64,000 nucleotides of DNA from Pseudomonadota bacterium (GTDB lineage: Bacteria; Desulfobacterota; Desulfovibrionia; Desulfovibrionales; Desulfovibrionaceae). A program made the position numbers and the translations under genes. This document shows, one piece after another, positions 31,468 through 39,682 of the stretch; the stretch's first letter is position 1; each line of letters opens with the position of its first letter. The stretch covers positions 22,787 to 86,786 of the forward strand of contig JAEYOJ010000045.1 of assembly GCA_023411815.1 (NCBI GenBank). Direction: 5' to 3'. Under the pieces are notes generated by a model. The model was not told the DNA's origin and searched no databases. It saw nothing but the letters and a program-made list of their open reading frames with translations.

Positions 31468-32277
31468 CTAGCCGCCCTGACTCCAGCCGAAGCACTGGAT
31501 GGCACGGGGCTCCAGCACGTGGAAGGTGAAGGATTCGGTGAAGAAGAGCTTGACCTTCTCCTTGTCGTGGGAGCCGTAGCCGATGCCGATGTCCTGCCCG
31601 AGGGTCAGGGTCATGTCGCCGCCGCGCGTGGAGACGAGGAAGGCGTCCTCCACGAACGGGCTGACCACGATGGGCCCGCCCAGCATGCTCTCCACGTATT
31701 TGTTCAGCGGATAGCCGCGGATCTGGCCCGACAGGGCGACCCACATGTCGGGGCAGACCACCAGGGCGAACGGCCCCTGGATGCCTTCGCGCATCATGCG
31801 CGTCAGCCCCTCGGTGACCTTCTGCACGATATCCTCGGGAGAGCCGGAGATGCCCATGGCCTCGTGGCCGGCGGCCTCCTTGATTCCCTTGATCTGGGCC
31901 TGATGCAGGCCGTAGTAGACCGCCCGCTCCTCCATGCGCGCCAGATCGCGCGCGGCCTTTTCCAGGGGCGACAAGTCGATGTCCTTGGCTCCGCGCACCA
32001 GGTTGTCGATCTCCCATATGTCCAGCTCGAACGGCACGCGCACTTCCACCAGGGGCAGCACGCGACGGATTCCGAAATGCACGTTCTCGATGGGCTGGTT
32101 CTCGGGCAGGCTCAGCCTGCCCAGGGGTACGGCCGAGTATTCCCAACCCTTGGGGCCGTCCACGTCCACGACCTTGCGGGCGGACAGGACCGAATTGAGT
32201 ATCATGCGGGCCTGCTCGTCGATGACGGCCCAGGTCTGCTGCGTGATAGGCGCCAGCTCTCGCTTGAGAATGTCCAT
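31468..32277 (-). CDS. Encapsulin shell protein (family 1)
   Basis: A 269-residue HK97-fold shell protein that self-assembles into a protein nanocompartment. Characteristic pieces are MDILKRELAPITQQTWAVID, ARKVVDVDGPKGWEYSAVPL, the E-loop region and the C-terminal YGSHDKEKVKLFFTESFTFH followed by VLEPRAIQCF. The length is typical. ATG at 32277 has GGAGGA upstream. The gene lies 32 bases downstream of the encapsulated ferritin-like cargo gene, the usual order for iron-storing encapsulins. The long open frame upstream of 32277 is a shadow. Confidence 0.95.
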   Translation of the reverse strand: MDILKRELAPITQQTWAVIDEQARMILNSVLSARKVVDVDGPKGWEYSAVPLGRLSLPENQPIENVHFGIRRVLPLVEVRVPFELDIWEIDNLVRGAKDIDLSPLEKAARDLARMEERAVYYGLHQAQIKGIKEAAGHEAMGISGSPEDIVQKVTEGLTRMMREGIQGPFALVVCPDMWVALSGQIRGYPLNKYVESMLGGPIVVSPFVEDAFLVSTRGGDMTLTLGQDIGIGYGSHDKEKVKLFFTESFTFHVLEPRAIQCFGWSQGG

Positions 32278-32309
32278 GGTTCCTCCGTGTGGGCTTATCG
32301 TGCGCGTGT

Positions 32310-32717
32310 TCAGATGCTCTTCTTCAGGCTGCCGAGGCCCAGCCCTCCGCCGGCCGGGACGGACGCTTCCTGCACGGGCTGATCCGCGCCGCGTCCTCCT
32401 GCCTCGCCTGCCTGGCCGGTTTCCGCGGCCTCCTCGATGGAGGTTATGTCGCCGTCGGTAAAGAGATACGTGCGCATCTGCTCGTCCCAGCCGGGCATGT
32501 TGCGCCGCAGCCATTCCAGGGCCATGACCGCGTGCTCGATCTCCTCGTCGCGGTTGTGGGCCAGGATGCTCTTCAATTGCGGGTCGGGGCAGGTGGCCAC
32601 CCGCTGGTGGTACCAGTCCACCGCCTCGATCTCTTCCTTGAGGCTCATGAGCGCCCGCACATAATTCCGGTCCTGCTGGGTCAATTCGCCTACCGGCTCG
32701 TGGTACTGATTCGCCAT
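32310..32717 (-). CDS. Encapsulated ferritin-like protein (encapsulin cargo)
   Basis: A 135-residue protein of the EncFtn family, half-ferritin helices that dimerise to make a ferroxidase site. Metal-binding glutamates and the E-x2-H are visible in SLKEEIEAVDWYHQRV and NRDEEIEHAVMALEWL. A flexible Gly/Ala-rich linker (from about residue 95) ends in GGGLGLGSLKKSI, which matches the loading peptide that docks cargo inside family 1 encapsulins. It would oxidise Fe2+ and channel it into the compartment for mineral storage. ATG at 32717 has AAGGAGA upstream. It is the first gene of a two-gene operon with the shell. Confidence 0.95.
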   Translation of the reverse strand: MANQYHEPVGELTQQDRNYVRALMSLKEEIEAVDWYHQRVATCPDPQLKSILAHNRDEEIEHAVMALEWLRRNMPGWDEQMRTYLFTDGDITSIEEAAETGQAGEAGGRGADQPVQEASVPAGGGLGLGSLKKSI

Positions 32718-32866
32718 TTCGATCTCCTTGGGATGCTCCTGCGGACAAGCCCGCCCCTGCCGCCGGCTTGGCCGGTGGGCGCGGACGGGAGCCTATTGGG
32801 CCACGCTTAACACAGTTTCGGACCCATGGGAACCTCAAGGTCTTCAAAAGCTTGCTCGTGTCGGGC

Positions 32867-32894
32867 TTCACGAAAGCCTCTGTTGGAGTATAGT
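32867..32894 (+). promoter_or_regulatory. Candidate promoter for the RND efflux operon
   Basis: TTCACG, a 16-base spacer and TATAGT. The predicted transcript would start near 32901, about 50-60 bases before the membrane-fusion protein gene. Confidence 0.4.
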
Positions 32895-32959
32895 GGAAAG
32901 CTCCGGCCCCGGAGGCGTCATAGTATGCTTTGTATGCAAGGGAGCGATGCGTGGATTGC

Positions 32960-34258
32960 ATGACTGACCGGCCGAAAGTGGCGCGAGGGGCCGCATGGGC
33001 CTGGCTGATCCTCCTGCTGTGCGCTTTGGCCGCCTGCGGGGAGGAGCCGCAACAGGCCGCCGAGGAGACGGCCGTTGCGGTGGAGACGGCCACGGTAGGC
33101 AGGAGCGATTTCCTGGAGGACGTCACGGGCATCGGCACCCTGCTGGCGGTCGAGGTCGTGCGCATCCGTCCCGAGGCGAGCGGCATCGTGCGCGAGATAC
33201 GCTTCCGGGAAGGCGAACGCGTGAACAAGGGCGCGCTGCTGTTTCTCCTGGACACCAATAAGCTGCTCCGCGAACTAGCCGCGAACCAAGCGGCCCTGGA
33301 GTCGGCCAAGGCCAGCCTGGAACACGCCGGGCGCTCCTATCAGCGTTTCTGGCGGCTCTACGAGCGGCGCACGGTTTCCAAGGACGAGCTGGACCAGCGC
33401 CAGACCGAGTTCAGCGTGGCCCAGGCCGAGGTGAGCCGGCTGGAGGCGCAGGTGGCCCTGGACCGCGAGCGGCTGGAGGACATGCGCATCCGCGCGCCCA
33501 TGGCCGGGAGCCTGTCCCAGAGGAACGTGGACGTGGGCGACTACGTGGAGGAGGGCGACGAGCTCGTGACCCTCTACTCCGAACGGCTGGAGATCTCCTT
33601 CGACGTGCCCGAGCGCTACATGGGCCGCGTGCGTTTGGATCAGCCCGTGCGCGTCTCGGTCACGGCCTACCCGGAGCGGGAGTTCGAGGGCCAGGTCAGC
33701 TTCGTCAGCCCGAGCGTGAACGTGGCGACGCGCAAGTTCACGGTCAAGGCCCTGGTGGGCGATCCCGGGAACCTGCTCAAGCCCGGCGCCTTCGCCACGG
33801 CCGGGCTGGTGCTCGACGTGCGCCAAGGCAGGCCCGCCGTGCCCGAGTCCGCGCTGGTGGCCACGCGCGAGGGCTATCTCGTCTTTCTCGTGCGGGACGG
33901 CAGGGCCGTCATGCGGCCCGTGGAAATCGGCCTGCGCCGCACGGGCCTGGCCGAAGTGCGCCAGGGTCTCGAAGCCGGCCAGGAGGTGGTCGTGGCCGGT
34001 CAGCTCAACCTGAGCGACGGCACGCCGGTACAGGTCGCGGCAAGCAGCCGGGACGACACGGGCCCTGCCGGAACCGAGGGCCCCGGCACGAGCCTAGCCA
34101 GGCAGCCCGAGGACCGGCCCGACTCCGGCGGGATCGCCAGTCCAAACGGTCCCGCCAATCCAGGCAGTCCAGACGGCCCTGGCGGCTCCGCCAACGCGGC
34201 GGAGCCCGACCGCAGGGAAAGGCCGGCTGATACGAACGGCGCGGGAGACGGGCCGTGA
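32960..34258 (+). CDS. RND efflux periplasmic adaptor (membrane-fusion lipoprotein)
   Basis: A 432-residue HlyD-type adaptor that links an inner-membrane RND pump to the outer membrane. The N-terminus is a lipoprotein signal with lipobox LAAC (WAWLILLLCALAACGEE). Next come a lipoyl half-motif (VRIRPEASGIVREIRFREGE), a coiled-coil hairpin (about 95-160), the second lipoyl half RAPMAGSLSQRNVDVGDYV and beta-barrel segments. The final 70 residues are a Pro/Gly/Asp/Ser-rich low-complexity tail, which the family normally lacks. ATG at 32960 or GTG at 32951 (better spaced from GGGAG) could be the start. It overlaps the pump gene by four bases. Confidence 0.9.
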   Translation: MTDRPKVARGAAWAWLILLLCALAACGEEPQQAAEETAVAVETATVGRSDFLEDVTGIGTLLAVEVVRIRPEASGIVREIRFREGERVNKGALLFLLDTNKLLRELAANQAALESAKASLEHAGRSYQRFWRLYERRTVSKDELDQRQTEFSVAQAEVSRLEAQVALDRERLEDMRIRAPMAGSLSQRNVDVGDYVEEGDELVTLYSERLEISFDVPERYMGRVRLDQPVRVSVTAYPEREFEGQVSFVSPSVNVATRKFTVKALVGDPGNLLKPGAFATAGLVLDVRQGRPAVPESALVATREGYLVFLVRDGRAVMRPVEIGLRRTGLAEVRQGLEAGQEVVVAGQLNLSDGTPVQVAASSRDDTGPAGTEGPGTSLARQPEDRPDSGGIASPNGPANPGSPDGPGGSANAAEPDRRERPADTNGAGDGP

Positions 34259-37200
34259 TCTGGAATTTCTGCATCTCCCGGCCCGTGCTGACCATCGTCG
34301 GCGTGCTCGTGACGGCCATCTTCGGCATCTACGGCTACTACCAGATGCCCGTGCGCGAGGACCCGGACGTGGAGTTCCCGATCGTCAGCGTCAACGTGGT
34401 CTTCCCCGGCGCCGAACCCGAGGTGGTGGAGACGGAGATCATCGAGCCGCTGGAGGAGGAGATCAACACGGTCGAGGGGCTCAAGACCCTGACCTCCACG
34501 GCGCGCGAGGAAGTGGCCACGGTCACGGCCGAGTTCGAGCTGTGGCGCGACATCGACATCGCGGCCCAGGACGTGCGCGACCGGGTCAGCCGCGCCCGGC
34601 GCGAACTGCCCGACGGCATCGAGGAGCCCATCATCGAGAAGCTCGACCCGGACGCCCAGGCCGTGATGTGGATCGCGCTGACCGGCGACACGCGCTGGGA
34701 CGAGGTGCGCCTGTCCACCTACGCCGACGAGGTGCTGCGCCAGCGTCTGGAGAATCTGCGCGGCGTGGGGCGCATCATCATCGGCGGCGAGCGGCGTTAC
34801 GCCGTGCGCATCAGGCTCGATCCGCTCAAGCTCGCCGCGCACCGCCTCACGGTGCAGGACGTGGTGGAGGCGGTGCAGGCCAACAACGTGGACATCCCCT
34901 CGGGCCGCGTGGAGTCCGTGGCCCGCGAGTTCCTGGTCAAGACGCGCGGCCAGTTCTCGGAGGCCGAGCCCTTCAACGAGCTCATCGTGGCCTCGCGCGC
35001 AGGCGCGCCGGTGCGCATCCGCGACGTGGGCCAGGCCGTGGACGGCGTGGAGAACGACCGCCAGATCGCGCGATTCGTGGGCGAGACGGCCGTGGGCATG
35101 GGCGTGGTCAAGCTGAGCGGCGCGAACACCGTGTCCCTGGCCGAGGGGGTCAGGGCGCGCATGGAGGAGCTGGCCCGCGACTTCCCGGCCGGGCTCGGCT
35201 ACCAGATCGCCTCGGACGAGTCCGTGTTCATCGAGGAGTCCATCCGCGACCTGCTGTTCACCATCGTGCTGACCTCGGGCCTGGTCGTGCTCGTGGTGCT
35301 CCTGTTCCTGCGCACCTTCCGGGGCACGCTCATCGTGGGCCTGGCCATCCCGGCCTCGCTGCTGGGCGGCCTGGCGGCCATGAACGTGCTCGGCTTCTCC
35401 GTGAACACCCTGACCATGCTCGGGCTCATCCTGGCCATCGGCATCGTCATCGACGACGCCATCGTGGTGCTCGAATCGAGCTACCGGCATTTGGAACAGG
35501 GCGCGGACCCGGTGCCGGCCGCGCGCGTGGGCACCACGGAGGTGGCCTTTCCGTCCATCGCCAACACCTTGTCGCTGGCCGCGGTGTTCATTCCCGTTGC
35601 CTTCACGCCCGGGCTCATCGGACGCTTCTTCTACGAGTTCGGCCTGACCGTGGCCGCCACGGTCATCGCCTCCACGCTCACGGCCCTCACGCTCACGCCC
35701 ATGCTCTGCTCGCGCCTGCTGCACCGGAACCACAAGCGCGGGCGGATCTTCCACGCCCTGGAGCGCGGCTTCGAGATTTTCGAGGCGGCCTACGCCCGCT
35801 CGCTCGACATGGCCATGGCCGTGCGCTGGCTCACGATCCTGCTGGCCCTGGCCGCCTTCGGCCTGGGCGCGTTCCTGTTCACGCGGCTGTCCACGGAGTT
35901 CCAGCCCGAGGTGGACCGCGCAGAGTTCATGATCTCCTTCGAGACGCCCGAGGGCGCGACCCTGCGCCAGACAGACCTCTACGCGCGCGAAATCGAAAAG
36001 GTCCTACTCGCCACGCCCGAGGTGCGCCAGTTCTTCCTGGCCATCGCCCTGTCGCGCGGCGGCGGACCTGGCCGGGTCAACGACGGCATCTCCTTCGTGC
36101 GCCTGCACCGGACCAACGAACGCGCACGACACCAGTCCGAGGTCATGCAGGAGCTGCGCCGCGAATTTGCGCGCCTGCCGGGCGGGCGGGCCTTCGTCTT
36201 CTCCAGCGGCGGCTCGGGCATCGGCGGCGAGGGCGCGCCCCTGCAGCTCGTGCTGCAGAACCCGAGCATCGACGCCCTGGCCGCGGCCCAGGATCAGGTC
36301 ATGGCCTGGATGAGCCAGCGACCCGACCTCATCGGCGTGAACACGGACCTCAAGCTCAACAAGCCCCAGGTGGAGGTGAACATCCTGCGCGACAAGGCCA
36401 CGCAGATGGGCGTCAGCGTGCTGGATCTGTCCAACGCCCTGCGTTACCTCCTGGGCGAGCCGGACATCTCGGAGATCGAGCGCGCCAACGAGCGCTACGA
36501 CGTCATCCCCGAGGTCGTGGGCAAGGGCGGCATGGTGCCGGACGACCTGAAGCTCATCTACGTGCGCAACCAGACCGGCGACCTGATCTCCCTGGACAAC
36601 CTCGTGGAGCTGACCGAATCCGTGGGCCCCAGCGAGATCCACCATTTCAACCGGCTGCGCTCGGCCACGGTCTCGGCCTCCACGCCGCCGGGCGTGGCCC
36701 TGGGCGATCCGCTCGCCGCGCTGCAGGACTGGCTGGACGAGAACCTGCCGGACGACTTCTCCCACGAGTTCACGGGCCAGACCCGCGACTTCCAGGAGTC
36801 CTTTTTTTACCTGAGCATCACCATCGTCTTCTCGGTCATCTTCATCTACCTCGTGCTCGCGGCGCAGTTCGAGTCGTTCGTGAATCCGCTCATCATCCTC
36901 ACGGCCCTGCCCCTGGCCGGAGTGGGCGCGGCCGGAGCCCTGTGGCTGCTGGACATGCCGCTCGGCATCTACGCCTTCATCGGGCTGATCATGCTCGCGG
37001 GCATGGCCACCAAGAACGCCATCCTCATGCTCGACTACGCGGGCGTGCTGCAGGCCCGCGGCGAACCCGCGCGCAAGGCCGCCGTGGACGCGGCCCACGT
37101 GCGCTTCCGGCCCGTGATCATGACCACCATGTCTACGGTGCTCGGCATGCTGCCCATCGCCCTGGGCTTCGGCGCGGGCGGCGAGGCGCGGGCGCCCATG

Positions 37201-37332
37201 GGCGTGGCAGTGGCCTCGGGCCTGCTGGTCACGACCTTCCTGACCCTGATCGTGCTGCCCGTGGCCTACACCCTGACGGCCGACCTGCGCGCTTGGCTTA
37301 ACCGCCGCCGAAGTCGCTCCGAGGAGGACTGA
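34255..37332 (+). CDS. RND-type multidrug efflux permease (HAE1/AcrB-like)
   Basis: A 1025-residue proton-driven inner-membrane transporter of usual length. TM1 is near residues 9-28; TM2-6 lie near 335-490, with the proton-relay Asp pair in AIGIVIDDAIVVLESSYR; the second half repeats the pattern (ITIVFSVIFIYLVLAAQFES, LIMLAGMATKNAILMLDYAG). Two large periplasmic porter domains lie between. GTG at 34255 overlaps the adaptor stop codon (GTGA). No outer-membrane channel gene is in the window, so a TolC-like partner is presumably elsewhere. Substrates are unknown. Confidence 0.95.
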   Translation: MIWNFCISRPVLTIVGVLVTAIFGIYGYYQMPVREDPDVEFPIVSVNVVFPGAEPEVVETEIIEPLEEEINTVEGLKTLTSTAREEVATVTAEFELWRDIDIAAQDVRDRVSRARRELPDGIEEPIIEKLDPDAQAVMWIALTGDTRWDEVRLSTYADEVLRQRLENLRGVGRIIIGGERRYAVRIRLDPLKLAAHRLTVQDVVEAVQANNVDIPSGRVESVAREFLVKTRGQFSEAEPFNELIVASRAGAPVRIRDVGQAVDGVENDRQIARFVGETAVGMGVVKLSGANTVSLAEGVRARMEELARDFPAGLGYQIASDESVFIEESIRDLLFTIVLTSGLVVLVVLLFLRTFRGTLIVGLAIPASLLGGLAAMNVLGFSVNTLTMLGLILAIGIVIDDAIVVLESSYRHLEQGADPVPAARVGTTEVAFPSIANTLSLAAVFIPVAFTPGLIGRFFYEFGLTVAATVIASTLTALTLTPMLCSRLLHRNHKRGRIFHALERGFEIFEAAYARSLDMAMAVRWLTILLALAAFGLGAFLFTRLSTEFQPEVDRAEFMISFETPEGATLRQTDLYAREIEKVLLATPEVRQFFLAIALSRGGGPGRVNDGISFVRLHRTNERARHQSEVMQELRREFARLPGGRAFVFSSGGSGIGGEGAPLQLVLQNPSIDALAAAQDQVMAWMSQRPDLIGVNTDLKLNKPQVEVNILRDKATQMGVSVLDLSNALRYLLGEPDISEIERANERYDVIPEVVGKGGMVPDDLKLIYVRNQTGDLISLDNLVELTESVGPSEIHHFNRLRSATVSASTPPGVALGDPLAALQDWLDENLPDDFSHEFTGQTRDFQESFFYLSITIVFSVIFIYLVLAAQFESFVNPLIILTALPLAGVGAAGALWLLDMPLGIYAFIGLIMLAGMATKNAILMLDYAGVLQARGEPARKAAVDAAHVRFRPVIMTTMSTVLGMLPIALGFGAGGEARAPMGVAVASGLLVTTFLTLIVLPVAYTLTADLRAWLNRRRSRSEED

Positions 37333-37336
37333 GCCC

Positions 37337-37630
37337 ATGCCCCGTCTCGTGCACATATTCCATCGCTTCGAGTTCAAGGAGGCCGTGGAGACCATCCTGG
37401 ACCGCCACGGGATCGAGAGCTTCGTGCGCATGCCCATGGCCGAGGGCCGCGACAAGGACGGCAAGCACCACGGCTCGCAGGTCTTCCCCGGCAACATGAG
37501 CCTCGTTCAGGCCCTGGTGGACGACGAACGTGTCGATGATCTGCTGGAAGGCCTGCGCCGCTTCAAGGAATCCAGGCCGGCGCACGAGCACCTGCGCGTG
37601 GCGGTGGTGGCGGTGGAGCGGGACCTGTAG
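37337..37630 (+). CDS. PII-like small protein of an RND efflux operon
   Basis: A 97-residue protein with the alternating beta/alpha pattern of PII/CutA-like ferredoxin folds (LVHIFHRFEFKEAVETILDR, HGSQVFPGNMSLVQALVDDE, VDDLLEGLRRFKE, LRVAVVAVE). The T-loop tyrosine of true PII proteins is not seen. It lies four bases after the pump gene, with GGAGG inside the end of that gene, so it is co-expressed and may sense a ligand and tune transport. That role is inference from context; from memory, similar small proteins follow RND genes in other Desulfovibrio-like genomes. Confidence 0.65.
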   Translation: MPRLVHIFHRFEFKEAVETILDRHGIESFVRMPMAEGRDKDGKHHGSQVFPGNMSLVQALVDDERVDDLLEGLRRFKESRPAHEHLRVAVVAVERDL

Positions 37631-37704
37631 GCTTTTGGCGCACTCCGGCCCGCATGGACAAGCCGCCCCGGAAGTGGGATACGATTGCCGAGGATGAAAC
37701 GAGG

Positions 37705-38631
37705 ATGACCCCAGATCCAGCGATCCCACCCATCATCGAGGCCACGGACCTGTGCAAGCGCTTCGGCGTGTTCACCGCCGTGGACGGCGTGTCCCTGCGC
37801 GTGGAGCGCGGCGAGTTCTTCGGCCTGCTGGGTCCCAACGGCGCGGGCAAGACCTCGGCCATCCGCATGATGTACGGCTTCTCGCCCATCACCAGCGGGA
37901 GCATGCGCGTCTTCGGCCTGGACATCCGCGACCACTGGCGCGAGATACGCGGCCGCCTGGGCGTGTGCCAGCAGGACAACACCCTGGACACGGACCTGAC
38001 CGTGGAGGAGAACCTGCACCTCTTCGCCGGCTACTTCGCCATCCCGCGCAAGGTCGCCCGCAAGCGCGCCGACGAGCTGCTGGCCTTCTTCGCCCTGGAC
38101 AAGAAGCGCAAGGCCAAGGTCGGCGAGCTTTCCGGCGGCCTGGCCCGCCGACTCATCCTGGCCCGCGCGCTCATCAACGACCCGGAGCTGGTCATCCTGG
38201 ACGAGCCCACCACCGGCCTTGACCCGCAGTCGCGCCACCAGCTCTGGGACCGGCTGACGGACCTCAAGCGTCGCGGGCTGACGCTTTTGCTCACCACGCA
38301 CTACATGGAGGAGGCCGCGCACCTCTGCGACCGGCTGGTCATCCTGGACCACGGCAAGATCCTGGTGCAGGGCAGCCCGCAGGAGCTGGTGCGCAAGCAC
38401 GCGGGCGGCTCCATCATCGAGATCGGCAGCCCCGCGCCCGAGCTGCGCGCCTTCCTGCGCGAGCGGAACATCAACCACGACGACCTGGGCGAGCGCGTCA
38501 TGGTCTACGACGGCGACCCGGCCCTGGGCGAGCACATCCGCCAGACCTTCTGCATGGAGCGCTGCATCTTCCGCGCGGCGACCCTGGAGGACGTGTTCCT
38601 GCGCCTGACCGGCAGGGAGCTTCGCGAATGA
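37705..38631 (+). CDS. ABC transporter ATP-binding protein (NodI/DrrA-like)
   Basis: A 308-residue ATPase. Walker A is GLLGPNGAGKTSAIRMM, signature SGGLARRLILARAL, Walker B LVILDEPTTGLDPQ, and H-loop TTHYMEEAAHLC. The C-terminal 80 residues are of the DrrA/NodI type. It powers the ABC-2 permease encoded next, overlapping by ATGA. I chose ATG at 37705 because the product then begins just before the ATPase fold; an in-frame ATG at 37654 is possible. Probable export of a lipid-linked glycan or small hydrophobic molecule; substrate unknown. Confidence 0.9.
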   Translation: MTPDPAIPPIIEATDLCKRFGVFTAVDGVSLRVERGEFFGLLGPNGAGKTSAIRMMYGFSPITSGSMRVFGLDIRDHWREIRGRLGVCQQDNTLDTDLTVEENLHLFAGYFAIPRKVARKRADELLAFFALDKKRKAKVGELSGGLARRLILARALINDPELVILDEPTTGLDPQSRHQLWDRLTDLKRRGLTLLLTTHYMEEAAHLCDRLVILDHGKILVQGSPQELVRKHAGGSIIEIGSPAPELRAFLRERNINHDDLGERVMVYDGDPALGEHIRQTFCMERCIFRAATLEDVFLRLTGRELRE

Positions 38632-39407
38632 CAGGAAACCTTTCCCTGCGCCTGTTCCGCGTCTGGTGGCGCAACCTGATCGTCTACAAGCGCATCTGGC
38701 AGGTCAACTTCCTGGTGCCGCTGCTGGAGCCGGCCTTCTACATCCTGGCCTTCGGCCTGGGCTTCAGCGGCATGATCGGCGGCGTGGAGTACGCGGGTCT
38801 GTCCCTGAGCTACACCGAGTTCATCGCCCCGGCCCTGGTGGCCACGGCCGTCATGTACAACAGCTTCTTCGAGACCACCTACACGTCCTTCGTGCGCATG
38901 TATTACCAGAAGACCTTCGACGCCATGCTGGCCACCCCGCTCTCGCTGGAGGAGGTCATCACAGCCGAGATCGTCTGGAGCGCCTCCAAGGCCGCGGCCG
39001 CCGTGGCCATCATGCTGCTGGTGCTCATGCCGCTCGGCTACGTGGCCTTCCCTTCGGGGCTGCTGCTCATTCCCCTGGCCTTCCTGGGCGGGCTGGCCTT
39101 CGGGTCCATCGGCATGTTCTTCACGGGCATCACGCCGAGCATCGACATGTTCAACCTGCCCACGTTCCTGTTCATCACGCCCATGTTCCTCTTCTCGGGC
39201 ACCTTCTTCCCCATCTCCGGCCTGCCGGGCTGGGCCCAGGCCGCGTCCCTGGCCTTTCCGCTCTACCATCTGGTCGAGCTGTGCCGCCTGCTTTCCCTGC
39301 GCGCCTCCGAGGCCAGCGCCCTGATCAACCTGGCCTACCTGCTGGGATTCACGATCCTGTTCGGCTGGCTCGGCCTGCGTACAATGCGCAGGCGGCTGAT
39401 AAGATAA
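38628..39407 (+). CDS. ABC-2 type transporter permease (NodJ-like)
   Basis: A 259-residue inner-membrane protein with six predicted helices (for example FLVPLLEPAFYILAFGLGFS, AVAIMLLVLMPLGYVAF, LFITPMFLFSGTFFPI, ALINLAYLLGFTILFGWLGL). The block FDAMLATPLSLEEVITAEI is typical of the family, as is MFLFSGTFFPISGLP. It overlaps the ATPase gene by four bases and works with it as a two-component exporter. Followed by a family-A element and a strong terminator. Confidence 0.9.
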   Translation: MTGNLSLRLFRVWWRNLIVYKRIWQVNFLVPLLEPAFYILAFGLGFSGMIGGVEYAGLSLSYTEFIAPALVATAVMYNSFFETTYTSFVRMYYQKTFDAMLATPLSLEEVITAEIVWSASKAAAAVAIMLLVLMPLGYVAFPSGLLLIPLAFLGGLAFGSIGMFFTGITPSIDMFNLPTFLFITPMFLFSGTFFPISGLPGWAQAASLAFPLYHLVELCRLLSLRASEASALINLAYLLGFTILFGWLGLRTMRRRLIR

Positions 39408-39417
39408 GAGCAAGAGC

Positions 39418-39486
39418 TGGGAAGGGCGTTGCCCTCCCCAGACCCCACCCACCAGGGCCTTGCTTTGATAAGGCGCGCCCCTGGAC
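39418..39486 (+). repeat. Family-A double-hairpin element, copy 4
   Basis: TGGGAAGGGC/GCCCTCCCCA (39418-39440), then ACCCCACCCACCAGGGC ... GCCCCTGG. It starts 11 bases after the ABC permease stop codon. Confidence 0.7.
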
Positions 39487-39498
39487 TCGCGATGTTTG

Positions 39499-39534
39499 CG
39501 AAGAATGCCGGCAAAACCCGGCATTCTTCGTTTG
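39499..39534 (+). terminator. Strong hairpin terminator
   Basis: CGAAGAATGCCGG (39499-39511) pairs perfectly with CCGGCATTCTTCG (39518-39530), followed by TTTG. It shares its stem with the terminator at 31344-31375. Confidence 0.8.
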
Positions 39535-39598
39535 TATTCTCAATTCAAATGCGGAACGTTCGGACTGGAGTCGCCGCGAAGCGGAACAAACTACAAGA

Positions 39599-39664
39599 AT
39601 GCGGGGTCCAGGGGGATCATCCCCCTGGTGGGTGAGGGTTCGGGAGAGGGCAAAGCTCTCTCCC
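39599..39664 (-). repeat. Family-A double-hairpin element, copy 5
   Basis: Opposite orientation: GCGGGGTCCAGGGGG ... CCCCCTGGTGGGTGAGGG, then GGGAGAGGGC/GCTCTCTCCC. It lies 19 bases downstream of the P450 gene on the minus strand. Confidence 0.72.
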
Positions 39665-39682
39665 GATTGGCTTGCGGGAATC

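Noticed and set aside
32720..32866. A promoter for the encapsulin operon
   Set aside because: Several weak TTGA-type matches were seen on the minus strand, but none had a fitting -10 at the right distance.
34542..37301. A 919-codon open frame on the plus strand in a second frame of the RND pump gene
   Set aside because: An Arg/Gly/Ala/Pro-rich shadow of the pump gene; the true frame shows complete RND motifs.
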